Origin: Chloroflexota bacterium
GTDB lineage: Bacteria; Chloroflexota; Limnocylindria; Limnocylindrales; CSP1-4
Assembly (NCBI GenBank): GCA_025935925.1
Contig: JAICUI010000014.1
Span: 1-59,226, forward strand
Length of the DNA stretch: 59,226 nt
Direction of reading: 5' to 3'
Shown here: piece by piece, positions 19,287 through 27,398 of the stretch
Layout: every line of letters starts with the position of its first letter
Numbering within the stretch: position 1 is the stretch's first letter
Notes under the pieces: generated by a model
What the model was told of the DNA's origin: nothing
Database searches by the model: none
What the model saw: the letters and a program-made list of their open reading frames with translations, nothing else
Position numbers and translations under genes: made by a program

Positions 19287-21604
19287 CCGAACGCCTCGAG
19301 GTCCGCCGCCCCGCCGAAGGCTGGATCACGCTCGTCCTCGTCATCGCCCTCGCGTTCATCCTCGGCTGGTCGATCGACGACCCGGCCTGGGTCAACGGCC
19401 ATGGCGAGCTCACCGACCTGCTCGCGACGTGCGGCGTGTTCGGTGCGCTCATCGGGTTCATCGGGCCCAAGGTGGGCTGGGGCCGATGGACGACGCACCT
19501 CGTCGGCGCGGCGTTCGCCGCGCTCGTGATCCCGATCCTCGCGGGCCAGGGCGCGCTGCCCGGCGCCTCGATCGGGCAGGCGTTCGAGTTCACGGCCGTG
19601 GGATCGGTCAACGCGTACCTCGACCTCGCATGGCGCGGGCTCGCGCTCACGAGCCAGGAGATCCACTACTCGCTGGTGCTCGGCATCGTCGTGTGGGGGA
19701 CGATGCAGTTCGCGTCGTATGCGGTCTTCGGGCATCGCCGGCCGCTCGCGGCGGTCGTGGTCATCGGGCTCGTGCTGATCGTGAACATGAGCCTCACCAA
19801 CCGCGACCAGCAGCAGCTCAGCTACATGATCGCGTTCACGGGCGTGTCGCTGTTCCTGCTCATCCAGATGCACGCGTTCGACGAGCGGGCGACGTGGATC
19901 CGGCGTCGCATCGGCGACCCGTCGTCGATCTCGGCGCTCTACCTGCGGGGCGGCACGATCTTCATCGTCGGCGCGATGGCGGCGTCGGTGCTCCTCACCC
20001 AGCGGGCCGCCTCGGCGCCGCTCGCGGGCGCGTGGGGTGGGGTCAGCGACCGGCTGGTCGACGCGGGCGCGCAGATCAGCCGGCTGCTGCCGCTGGGCGG
20101 GGCGATGCGACCCATCGGGACGCTCAAGTTCGGGAGCATCGCGCGCGTCTCGAGCAAGTGGTTCAGCGACGACCGGGTGGCGTTCACGGCGACCGTGCCC
20201 GCCGGGTTCCAGGACGAGCACTGGCGCGCCGCGACGTACGACACGTACCAGGGCACCGGCTGGATCCAGACGGTGAAGGACATCACGAACCTGCCGATGG
20301 ACGCGGGCGCCCCGCTGCTCGACGGGACGGCCGAGGAGATCGATCCCGACATCACGACCCAGATGACGGTGACGGTCGACCCGGCCGACTACAGCGAGGG
20401 CCTCGTCCTCGCACCGGGCGCGCCCGTCAGCGTCGACCGGACGACGAACCTGAGCCTGTTCGGCGCCGACGGCTGGTTCGCGGGCCTCGAGCTCAGCGAC
20501 GGTGGCAGCGGCCCGTACCAGGTCACGGCCGCGGGCCTCAAGATCCTGAGCGACCAGAAGACGACCGACGAGGGGATCACGCAGAACAAGCTGCGCAATG
20601 CCGGCGACGCCTACCCGCAGGAGGTGCTCGCGAAGTACACGGACGTCCCGGACGGCGCGCTCGGGCCCTACGCGCAGGACCTCCAGAAGACGATGGTGGC
20701 GATCAGCCCGACCGACTCGGTGTACGACCTCGCGAGCACCTTCGAGCGGTACCTGCAGTCGCCGACCAACTTCAAGTACTCGATCGACATCTCCGACGTC
20801 GACTGCGGCACGGCCGGCACGGTCGAGTGCTTCGCGCACTACAAGAAGGGCTACTGCCTCCACTACGCGTCGACGATGGCGCTGCTCCTGCGCAACGCGA
20901 TCCCGGGTCACCCGATCCCGACGCGCCTCGTGCAGGGCTTCCTGCCGGGCGACATCCGGAACGGGACGACGACGGTCCGGATCCGCGATGCGCATGCGTG
21001 GGTCGAGGTGTACTTCCCGGGTTACGGCTGGATCCCGTTCGACCCGACCGGCCAGGTCGGCCACCGCGCGGTGATCCCCGTCGGCGCGCCCGTCGCGCCG
21101 CCGTCGCACGCGCCGAACGCCAGCGCCGAGCCCGACATCCCGGACCCGCGCCTGGGCCCGGGCGCGAACCAGCCCGACGGCGGCACCACCGCCACGGCGA
21201 CGAGTGGCGCCGGGGGCGGGGTCGACCGGGGCCTGCTCGTGGTGTTCGCGGTCGTGCTCGCGGCAGGCGTCCTCGGGCTCGCGTTCGTGGCGTGGCTCCG
21301 GGGCCCGCGCGGCGAGCTCAGCCCGGACACCGCCTGGAACGCGCTGTCGCGGACGGCGACTCGGTTCGGCGTCGGACCACGCCCCACGCAGACGGTCTAC
21401 GAGTACGCGACCTCGCTCGTCCAGCTCGTGCCCGTCGCGGAGCGCGACATCCAGACGGTCGCGACCGCGAAGGTCGAGACGACCTATGCGGCGGTCCGGC
21501 TGGCGGGCGCGCGGATGGACGCGGTGCGTGACGCGACGCGGCGCCTGCGGATCTCCCTGCTCCGGCTCGCGTTCCGCCGCCCGAGGCGCCGCCGCGAGCG
21601 CTGA
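19283..21604 (+). CDS. Membrane-bound transglutaminase-like protease/transferase
   Basis: A 773-residue protein with about six N-terminal membrane helices (1-240), an extracytoplasmic domain, a transglutaminase-like core and a further membrane helix (about 650-670) before a cytoplasmic Arg-rich tail. The catalytic triad is visible: Cys525 in KKGYCLHYASTMALLLR, His571 in DAHAWVEVYF and Asp587 in WIPFDPT. This is the TgpA-like architecture that accompanies MoxR and DUF58. The reaction (cross-linking, proteolysis or amide transfer) is not established for the family. It is translationally coupled to DUF58 by an ATGA overlap. Confidence 0.9.
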   Translation: MTERLEVRRPAEGWITLVLVIALAFILGWSIDDPAWVNGHGELTDLLATCGVFGALIGFIGPKVGWGRWTTHLVGAAFAALVIPILAGQGALPGASIGQAFEFTAVGSVNAYLDLAWRGLALTSQEIHYSLVLGIVVWGTMQFASYAVFGHRRPLAAVVVIGLVLIVNMSLTNRDQQQLSYMIAFTGVSLFLLIQMHAFDERATWIRRRIGDPSSISALYLRGGTIFIVGAMAASVLLTQRAASAPLAGAWGGVSDRLVDAGAQISRLLPLGGAMRPIGTLKFGSIARVSSKWFSDDRVAFTATVPAGFQDEHWRAATYDTYQGTGWIQTVKDITNLPMDAGAPLLDGTAEEIDPDITTQMTVTVDPADYSEGLVLAPGAPVSVDRTTNLSLFGADGWFAGLELSDGGSGPYQVTAAGLKILSDQKTTDEGITQNKLRNAGDAYPQEVLAKYTDVPDGALGPYAQDLQKTMVAISPTDSVYDLASTFERYLQSPTNFKYSIDISDVDCGTAGTVECFAHYKKGYCLHYASTMALLLRNAIPGHPIPTRLVQGFLPGDIRNGTTTVRIRDAHAWVEVYFPGYGWIPFDPTGQVGHRAVIPVGAPVAPPSHAPNASAEPDIPDPRLGPGANQPDGGTTATATSGAGGGVDRGLLVVFAVVLAAGVLGLAFVAWLRGPRGELSPDTAWNALSRTATRFGVGPRPTQTVYEYATSLVQLVPVAERDIQTVATAKVETTYAAVRLAGARMDAVRDATRRLRISLLRLAFRRPRRRRER

Positions 21605-21654
21605 TCGTCGGGCGCGGGCGGAGGCGTTTCCGACCCCGCGACCCGGTCCGCCGG

Positions 21655-22494
21655 CTACATCGCCCCGGTTGCCGCCCGCTCCTCCGCCTGCTCCTGCGCG
21701 CGCTCGTCGAGCAGCGGCACGAGGTGCTCGGTCAGGTTCGCAGCGCGGAGCACGGGGCGCCCGCCGCGCAGCTCGACGACGGTGATGCCCGTGAGCGCCA
21801 TCGTGAACATCCAGAAGTGCGTGAGCGGGATGCCGAACAGGGTCAGCATCACGACCTTGAACACGCCGTCGTGGCCCACGATCAGCGACCACGGCTGGCT
21901 CGCGGTGTGGCCGGCGCCCGAGTACCCGCCGACCTGCGGCCGGTCGAGCGACCCGCGCGGATAGTCGCGTCCGAGCGCCTCGAGCACCTCGACCAGCGCG
22001 GGGCGGACGCGCGCCTGGACCTGCATCGGCGACTCGCCGCCGGGCGCCCAGACCTCCCACGGCCGCCGGCGCCAGCCCTTCAGCTCCTCGGGGTAGCGGG
22101 CGACGATGTCGTCCTGGTGGAGGCCCTCCCACTCGCCCTGGCCGATCTCGAGGAACCCGGGCTCGGGCCGCACCGGGACGTCGACGCCGTCCGCCGCCCG
22201 GATCGCGTCCGCGACGGCGCGGGCCGTCGCGGCGGTCCGCGCGAGCGGCGAGTGGACGATCTCCTGCGGCCGGCCGAGCGGCAGCGGCAGGGCGGGCGAG
22301 GCGTGCGGCCGCGCGAGGCGCTCGCCGGCGAGGGCCGCCTGGCGGCGGCCGACGGGCGACAACGGCGTCTCCGCCTGGCCCTGGAAGCGGTTCTCGACGA
22401 TGTACTCCGACTCGCCGTGGCGGAGCAGGACGAGGGTCGCGTCGAGGCCCGGAGGGACGACCGGGTCGGGGATGCCGGGCAGCGCGTCCGTCAA
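21655..22494 (-). CDS. Histidine phosphatase superfamily protein, candidate phosphoserine phosphatase
   Basis: A 279-residue phosphatase with the phosphohistidine motif LLRHGES (about 22-28), an acid-rich insert EIGQGEWEGLHQDDI and the second catalytic His in IVGHDGVFKVVML. The start is assigned to TTG 22494, which overlaps the serA stop as TTGA, because conserved sequence begins about 20 residues later and no better start exists. In Hydrogenobacter, metal-independent phosphoserine phosphatases belong to this superfamily. Position directly after an aminotransferase and SerA, in one operon, makes that role plausible here; no HAD-type SerB is seen in the window. Phosphoglycerate mutase-like activity remains an alternative. 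Confidence 0.8.
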   Translation of the reverse strand: MTDALPGIPDPVVPPGLDATLVLLRHGESEYIVENRFQGQAETPLSPVGRRQAALAGERLARPHASPALPLPLGRPQEIVHSPLARTAATARAVADAIRAADGVDVPVRPEPGFLEIGQGEWEGLHQDDIVARYPEELKGWRRRPWEVWAPGGESPMQVQARVRPALVEVLEALGRDYPRGSLDRPQVGGYSGAGHTASQPWSLIVGHDGVFKVVMLTLFGIPLTHFWMFTMALTGITVVELRGGRPVLRAANLTEHLVPLLDERAQEQAEERAATGAM

Positions 22495-24074
22495 CGCGCG
22501 CCGTCCAGCCGAACGACCCACACGTCGATGACCGCCTCGTCCGCCTCGATCGAGTCGATGACCTTCGCGGGCACGTCGTCGTCGAGCGCGAGCACCATGT
22601 AGGCGTCGGCGCGCGGCGCGGACCGGGCGAGCGTCATCGAGCTGATGTTGACGTCCGCCTCGCCGAGCAGGACGCCCACCCGGCCGACGGTGCCCGGCCG
22701 GTCTCGGTGATGGCTGATGAGCATCACGTCGGCCGGCGCGAGGTCCATCGCGTGCTCCTGGAGGCGCACCAGGCGCGGCTCGCCGTTGGCGACCGTGCCG
22801 GCGAGCACCACGACCTGGCCGTCGGCCTCGGCGGTCAGCGTGAGCAGCGACGCGAACGCGCCGGCATTCGGCGTCTTGCGCTCGACGACGGTGATGCCGC
22901 GGGCCTTGGCGAGGGTCGCCGCGTTGACGAGGTTGACGCGCTCCATCGTGTCGCGTTCGAGGAGCCCGCGGAGGACCGCGGCCACGAGCGATGACGCGTC
23001 GTACGCGGCGGGCTCCCCCGCGATCTCCAGCGTGAGCGTTCGCGGCGCTCGCCGGGCCAGCTGCGCGGCGAACCGCCCGAGCGTCTCCGCAAGCGGCAGG
23101 TACGGCGCGATTGCCTGCGCCGTCTCCGGCGTGAGCAACGGCGCGTTGACCGCGTACCGGGCGGACCGGCCGTCGAGGACCTCCAGGATCTGCTCCGCGA
23201 CCTCCTCGGCGACCGCCACCTGCGCCTCGGCCGTCGACGCGCCGAGATGCGGCGTCAGCAGCGTGTTGGGCGCGTCGAGGAGCGGATTGTCGGTCGGGGG
23301 CTCGGCCGTGTAGACGTCGATGCCCGCGCCGGCGACCCGGCCATCGCGCAGCGCCTGGGCGAGGTCCGCTTCGTCGATGATCCCGCCGCGCGCGACGTTG
23401 AGCAGCAGCACGCCGGGCTTCATCCGCTCGATCACCTTGCGGTTGATCAGCCCCGTCGTCGCCTTCGTCTTGGGGACGTGGACGGTGATCACGTCGGACC
23501 GCGCGACGAGGTCGTCGAACGCGACGAGCTCCACGCCGAAGCTCGCGGCCTGCTCGTGCGTCACGAACGGGTCGGAGCCGATCACCGTCATCTGGAGCGC
23601 GCCGGCGCGGCTCGCGATCGCCTGGCCGATCTTGCCGAGGCCGACGATGCCGAGCGTCTTGCCGCGCAGCTCCGTCCCGGTCAACGCCGAGCGCTTCCAC
23701 TCGCCGCGGCGCATCGACGCGTCCGCGGGCGCGATCCGGCGAGCTAGGCCGAACAGGAGCGCGAGCGTCAGCTCGGCGGCCGCGATGGTGTTCCCGGTCG
23801 GCGCGTTCACGACGACGATCCCGGCCCGGGTCGCCGCCTCGAGGTCGACGTTGTCGACGCCCACTCCAGCACGGCCGATGACGACGAGCCGCGTGCCCGC
23901 CGCGATCAGCTCCGCGTCGACCTTGACCTGGCTGCGCACGACGAGCGCGTCGTACTCCGGCAGGATCGCGGCGATCCGCTCGCGCGGCAGGTCGAGCTGC
24001 TCGTCGACCTCGTGGTGACGGCGGAGCAGCTCGAGGCCCTCGGCGGCGAGCGGCTCGACGACGAGGATGCGCAT
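22491..24074 (-). CDS. serA: D-3-phosphoglycerate dehydrogenase
   Basis: Oxidises 3-phosphoglycerate with NAD in the first step of serine synthesis. The 527-residue protein is the long type: a split catalytic domain (1-100 and about 285-310), the NAD domain with GIVGLGKIGQAIA (about 145-157), catalytic Arg in NVARGGIIDE, Glu in the following strand and His in TPHLGAST, an intervening allosteric substrate-binding domain and a C-terminal ACT domain (HHRDRPGTVGRVGVLLGEADVNISSM) for serine feedback. ATG 24074 shares one base with the upstream stop. It is flanked by the aminotransferase and the phosphatase. Confidence 0.96.
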   Translation of the reverse strand: MRILVVEPLAAEGLELLRRHHEVDEQLDLPRERIAAILPEYDALVVRSQVKVDAELIAAGTRLVVIGRAGVGVDNVDLEAATRAGIVVVNAPTGNTIAAAELTLALLFGLARRIAPADASMRRGEWKRSALTGTELRGKTLGIVGLGKIGQAIASRAGALQMTVIGSDPFVTHEQAASFGVELVAFDDLVARSDVITVHVPKTKATTGLINRKVIERMKPGVLLLNVARGGIIDEADLAQALRDGRVAGAGIDVYTAEPPTDNPLLDAPNTLLTPHLGASTAEAQVAVAEEVAEQILEVLDGRSARYAVNAPLLTPETAQAIAPYLPLAETLGRFAAQLARRAPRTLTLEIAGEPAAYDASSLVAAVLRGLLERDTMERVNLVNAATLAKARGITVVERKTPNAGAFASLLTLTAEADGQVVVLAGTVANGEPRLVRLQEHAMDLAPADVMLISHHRDRPGTVGRVGVLLGEADVNISSMTLARSAPRADAYMVLALDDDVPAKVIDSIEADEAVIDVWVVRLDGAR

Positions 24075-25246
24075 CAGGCGACACCGGCGGGCGTCCGCGC
24101 CGCGGCGAGCAATGCGCGCTGCGCCGCCGTCACGGCGACGCCGGGCGCGACGTCGCGTCCCAGCTCGACCAGCGCGGCCTCCAGCGTCCCGAGCGCCGCG
24201 AGGATGTCGTCCGTCGTCACGGAGCCCAGGTGACCCACGCGGAAGATCTTCCCCTTGAGCTTGCCCTGGCCGCCGGCGAGCACGAGGCCGCGGCGCTTGA
24301 GCGCCCCGTTGAATGCCTTCCAGTCGAGGTCGTCCGGGATCCAGGCCGCGGTGACGGTCTTCGACGCCACGTCGTCGTCGGCGAGGAGCTCGAACCCGAG
24401 CGCCCGGAGCCCCGCACGGGTCATCGCGGCGCACGCCTCGTGCCGGGCGAACACGCCATCGCCCTCGGCCTGCATCAGGCGGAGGCCCTCGTCGACCTGG
24501 TACAGGACCGCGACGGCCGGCGTCCACGGCGTCTCGCCGTTGACCGCGGTGTCGCGGTGCCTGCGCAGGTCGAGGTAGAAGCGCGGCATCCGCGCCGTCT
24601 CGGTCGCTGCCCACGCGCGCGGGCTGAGCGCGGCCATCGCCATGCCGGGCGCGGACATCCAGGCCTTCTGCGACCCCGTGACGACGAGGTCGAGGCCCCA
24701 CGCGTCCATCGCGAACGGGACGGCGCCCATCGCGGAGATCGCGTCGACGAGCAGCAGGGCGTCCGGCGCGACGTCCCGGATCGCCGACGCGAGCGGCTCG
24801 AGCTCGTTCGCGACGCCCGTCGAGGTCTCGTTGTGGGTGAGCAGCACGGCCTTGAGGTTCGGGATCGCGGCGGCCGCCTGGCGGACCGCTTCGGGCTCGG
24901 CGGCGCGGCCCCAGTCGACCGGCAGCCGGGTCACGACGGCGCCGTAGGTCTCGGCGATCGCGGCGAACCGGTCCCCGAACGCGCCCATGGTGACCGCGAG
25001 CACGGCGTCGCCCGGCGAGAGCGTGTTGACCACGGCGGCCTCGAGGGCGCCGGTGCCCGCGCACGTCAGCAGGATCACCCGGCCCGACGTGCCGAAGTAC
25101 GGCCGCATACCCTCGTCGACGCGCCCGAGCAGCGCCTTGAACTCGTCGCCGCGGTGATTGACCATCTGCCGCCCGCCGGCTTCCCGGACGCTCGGGGGCA
25201 GCGCGGTGGGTCCGGGGATGCGCAGGTTGGGTTCGAAGCGGGTCAC
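24074..25246 (-). CDS. Class V aminotransferase (serine-pyruvate/alanine-glyoxylate type), likely phosphoserine aminotransferase
   Basis: A 390-residue PLP enzyme of fold type I. The PLP lysine is Lys194 in TGSQKAWMSAPG; GPTALPPSVREA, the CAGTGALEAAVVN phosphate loop and LLTHNETSTGV match the AGXT/serine-pyruvate branch. In archaea and thermophiles such proteins replace SerC. As first gene of an operon with SerA, transamination of 3-phosphohydroxypyruvate is the simplest role, while alanine-glyoxylate activity cannot be excluded. Start GTG 25246 follows AGGAG in the transcribed strand. The promoter region (25247-25316) is shared with the divergent toxin-antitoxin genes. Confidence 0.88.
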   Translation of the reverse strand: MTRFEPNLRIPGPTALPPSVREAGGRQMVNHRGDEFKALLGRVDEGMRPYFGTSGRVILLTCAGTGALEAAVVNTLSPGDAVLAVTMGAFGDRFAAIAETYGAVVTRLPVDWGRAAEPEAVRQAAAAIPNLKAVLLTHNETSTGVANELEPLASAIRDVAPDALLLVDAISAMGAVPFAMDAWGLDLVVTGSQKAWMSAPGMAMAALSPRAWAATETARMPRFYLDLRRHRDTAVNGETPWTPAVAVLYQVDEGLRLMQAEGDGVFARHEACAAMTRAGLRALGFELLADDDVASKTVTAAWIPDDLDWKAFNGALKRRGLVLAGGQGKLKGKIFRVGHLGSVTTDDILAALGTLEAALVELGRDVAPGVAVTAAQRALLAAARTPAGVA

Positions 25247-25316
25247 GGCGTCGGTCTCCTGGTCGCGGGGTTTCGGGTAGCGTGCCGGACTCGACGGGCC
25301 GCGTCCAGCGCGGTAT

Positions 25317-25330
25317 ATATGACGTCATAT
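25317..25330. promoter_or_regulatory. Perfect 14-bp palindrome, likely VapB operator
   Basis: ATATGACGTCATAT is a perfect palindrome and the most AT-rich spot of the area. It covers the candidate -10 (TATATA 25314-25319 or TATATG 25316-25321) and the first two bases of the antitoxin ATG (25329). A dimeric ribbon-helix-helix antitoxin binding here would block its own promoter, the usual autoregulation of such pairs. Confidence 0.7.
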
Positions 25331-25577
25331 GGCGATCAGGCGGACGACCATCCTCCTCGACACGGATCTCCTCGAGCGGCTCGACCGCCACGTCCGCCAG
25401 GAGCGCGCCACGAAGACGGCGGTGATCGCGTCGGCGATCGAGGCGTGGCTCGACGAGCATGAGTCGGCGCCGGCGTTCCCGTTCGTCGGCATCGGGCGCA
25501 GCGGCCACGGCAGGCTGTCGCTCGACGGGCGCGCGATCGCCCGGCGGGAGACGGGCCGGCGGCCCAGCGATCGCTAG
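25329..25577 (+). CDS. Ribbon-helix-helix antitoxin (VapB-like)
   Basis: An 82-residue protein whose first 45 residues are a ribbon-helix-helix domain: beta strand RRTTILLDTDLLERLDRHV followed by the second helix TKTAVIASAIEAWLDE. The C-terminal half (FVGIGRSGHGRLSLDGR) would wrap the toxin. ATG 25329 lies seven bases after the -10, so the mRNA is probably leaderless and regulated through the palindrome. The stop TAG overlaps the toxin GTG by one base. Together they form a type II toxin-antitoxin module. Confidence 0.88.
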   Translation: MAIRRTTILLDTDLLERLDRHVRQERATKTAVIASAIEAWLDEHESAPAFPFVGIGRSGHGRLSLDGRAIARRETGRRPSDR

Positions 25578-25990
25578 TGGCGATCCTGCTCGACCCGTCG
25601 GCGGTCATCGCGGCGGCGGACACCGCGGACCTCAACCATCGCGCCGCGGTGGCGTGGTTCGGGCGGGCGGACGAGCCGCTCCTGCTCGGCGCGCTCGGGC
25701 TCGGCGAGCTCGACCTGCTGCTCCAGCGTGAGCTCGGCGCGCCGGCCACCGAGGCCGTCCTCCAGGCGCTGGTGGCGGACGCGATCCGGCTGGTGCCGCC
25801 GACGCGCGACGACCTCGCCCGGGCGATGGTCCTGCTTCGCGAGGCCGCGGAGCACCGGCCGCGGCTGGCGGACGCGCTGCTGGTCGCAGCCGCCGAGCGC
25901 CTCGGGGTCCGGCGTGTGGCCGCGTTCGACCGCCGGCCCCTTGCCGTGTTCCGGCCACGCCACGTGCGGGCGCTCGAGTTCGAGCCGTGA
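25577..25990 (+). CDS. PIN-domain ribonuclease toxin (VapC-like)
   Basis: A 137-residue PIN domain. The four acidic residues expected for Mg-dependent RNA cleavage are present: Asp6 (LLDPSAV), Glu44 (GELDLLL), Asp99 (LADALLVAAAERLG) and Asp118 (AAFDRR). VapC toxins usually cut tRNA or 23S rRNA; the target here is unknown. The module sits between a biosynthetic operon and an RDD gene, with no mobile element near. An 11-bp hairpin follows the stop. Confidence 0.9.
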   Translation: MAILLDPSAVIAAADTADLNHRAAVAWFGRADEPLLLGALGLGELDLLLQRELGAPATEAVLQALVADAIRLVPPTRDDLARAMVLLREAAEHRPRLADALLVAAAERLGVRRVAAFDRRPLAVFRPRHVRALEFEP

Positions 25991-26011
25991 CGGCACGCGC
26001 CGGGAATCGAG

Positions 26012-26037
26012 AACGGGGCCGGCGGACCGGCCCCGTT
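26012..26037. terminator. Bidirectional terminator between vapC and the RDD gene
   Basis: AACGGGGCCGG (26012-26022) pairs perfectly with CCGGCCCCGTT (26027-26037) over a CGGA loop. It lies in the 73-base gap between two convergent genes and reads with AA/TT ends on either strand, fitting a shared terminator with a weak U-tract. Confidence 0.75.
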
Positions 26038-26063
26038 CGGTGCTGCGGGCGGGAGGGTGTGGA

Positions 26064-26708
26064 TCAGGCGCCGACGCGCTTGATCACCACCGTGTTGGCC
26101 TGGGTGTCGTGGAACCCCTGGCGCTTCGGGCTCTGCGACGCGGTGTACAGCAGGTACAGGCCGTACAGCAGGGCGAGGAAGCTGAGCAGGATCCCGACGA
26201 TCGGGATGATCTGGGTCAGGGCATAGACGCCGTACAGGAACAGCCAGCGACGGATCGCCTGGTCCTGGCTCAGCGTGGCGCCGTCGGCGGCGCTCACGGT
26301 CTCGAGGCCCAGGAACTTCTGGCCGAGCGACGCACGCATGCGCGTCCAGCCGTAGATGAAGTACACCGCGCTGATCGCGGCCGCGATGATCCCACCGATG
26401 AAGAACGTCACCAGCCCGAAGCCCGCGGCGGCACCGATGACGTTGAAGATGAATGACACGACGAAGCCGATGAGGCCCACGATGATCGCGTCGATGATGA
26501 ACGCGATGATCCTCGTGACGAGATCGGCATAGGCGATGCCCGGAGCCGGCCCCGCGTCGACCGCGACGGCGTTCGTCTGGAACCCACCCGGCGCGGTCGT
26601 CGGCGGGGGTGCGCCCCAGTTGCCGCCGGCCGGCTGCGGCGCCGGGGCCTGCGGGGGCGGGGCCTGCGGCGGCTGCGGACTCGGGGGACCCCCGGTCGGT
26701 TCCGTCAT
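26064..26708 (-). CDS. RDD-family membrane protein with Pro-rich N-terminus
   Basis: A 214-residue protein. Residues 1-60 are Pro/Gln/Ala-rich and disordered. The rest is the RDD domain: first helix with LVTRIIAFIIDAIIVGLIGFVV (Arg-Asp signature), a second Ile/Ala-rich helix pair, then the loop GWTRMRASLGQKFLGLETV and a last hydrophobic pair, ending QGFHDTQANTVVIKR. Function is unknown; some RDD proteins have been proposed as transporters. ATG 26708 is preferred over ATG 26714 because GGGAGG then lies at good spacing. A TATGCT -10 is present on the minus strand near 26752. Confidence 0.85.
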   Translation of the reverse strand: MTEPTGGPPSPQPPQAPPPQAPAPQPAGGNWGAPPPTTAPGGFQTNAVAVDAGPAPGIAYADLVTRIIAFIIDAIIVGLIGFVVSFIFNVIGAAAGFGLVTFFIGGIIAAAISAVYFIYGWTRMRASLGQKFLGLETVSAADGATLSQDQAIRRWLFLYGVYALTQIIPIVGILLSFLALLYGLYLLYTASQSPKRQGFHDTQANTVVIKRVGA

Positions 26709-26997
26709 CGTCATCCTCCCAGCTCGGCGCCCGTGCGCCGCTCGACGCGCAGCATAGATCGCCGTGCGACGGTGCGGTACCCCTTCGTGCACGGATCGCG
26801 AGGGCCATTTCGGACGCCGCGGCACGTCGATGGTCCGTTGACCCGCGACACCGCAATGCGCAACTCGCCCGAGTGAAACGACGGAGTGAATCGGGTACGG
26901 TATCGCCAGCCGCATGAACAAATCATCGGCCGGGGGCACACCGTCACCTTCATCGGCCCTCGGCGTGATCGCCGACAACGAACGGAGCCACCATCGA

Positions 26998-27306
26998 ATG
27001 CGAATCAGGAATGCAAAGATCGAGGAGCTGAAGCCGCAGGCGAAGGAGCGCGCGCTGTCGCCGCGCCAGCTCGCGGCGTTGCAGCGCGAGGAGGAGATCA
27101 AGCGCGCGCTCGGACGCCTCCGGAGCGACGAGGACATCATCGCGATCGAGCTCGATCCCGCCGAGAAGATCCCGACGATGCGGGCCGCCGTGAAGAAGGC
27201 CATCGCGGCCCACCGCCCCGGCACGTCGATGGCGATCCGCGGCCGGACGATCTACGTCTCGTCGGGCTCGCTCCCGGGTGGGCGGGGCCGCAAGCCCAAG
27301 GCCTGA
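26998..27306 (+). CDS. Small conserved-looking basic protein of unknown function
   Basis: A 102-residue soluble, highly charged protein beginning MRIRNAKIEELKPQ, with a helical region SPRQLAALQREEEIKRALGRLRSDEDII, then an alpha/beta end MRAAVKKAIAAHRPGTSMAIRGRTIYVS and a basic GRGRKPKA tail. ATG 26998 is preferred (GGAG ten bases upstream). ATG 26914 in the same frame is the alternative: it lies 12 bases after a TACGGT -10 (26896-26901) and would add 28 low-complexity residues. I do not recognise a family. Confidence 0.65.
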   Translation: MRIRNAKIEELKPQAKERALSPRQLAALQREEEIKRALGRLRSDEDIIAIELDPAEKIPTMRAAVKKAIAAHRPGTSMAIRGRTIYVSSGSLPGGRGRKPKA

Positions 27307-27398
27307 CCAGCCGGCGTCCGCGGCCCGAGGGAACCCGTCGCACCGTCCGCGTCCCGCGCGTCTCCACCGGCTGACGCACCCGCCCGGAGCCGCCCAGG

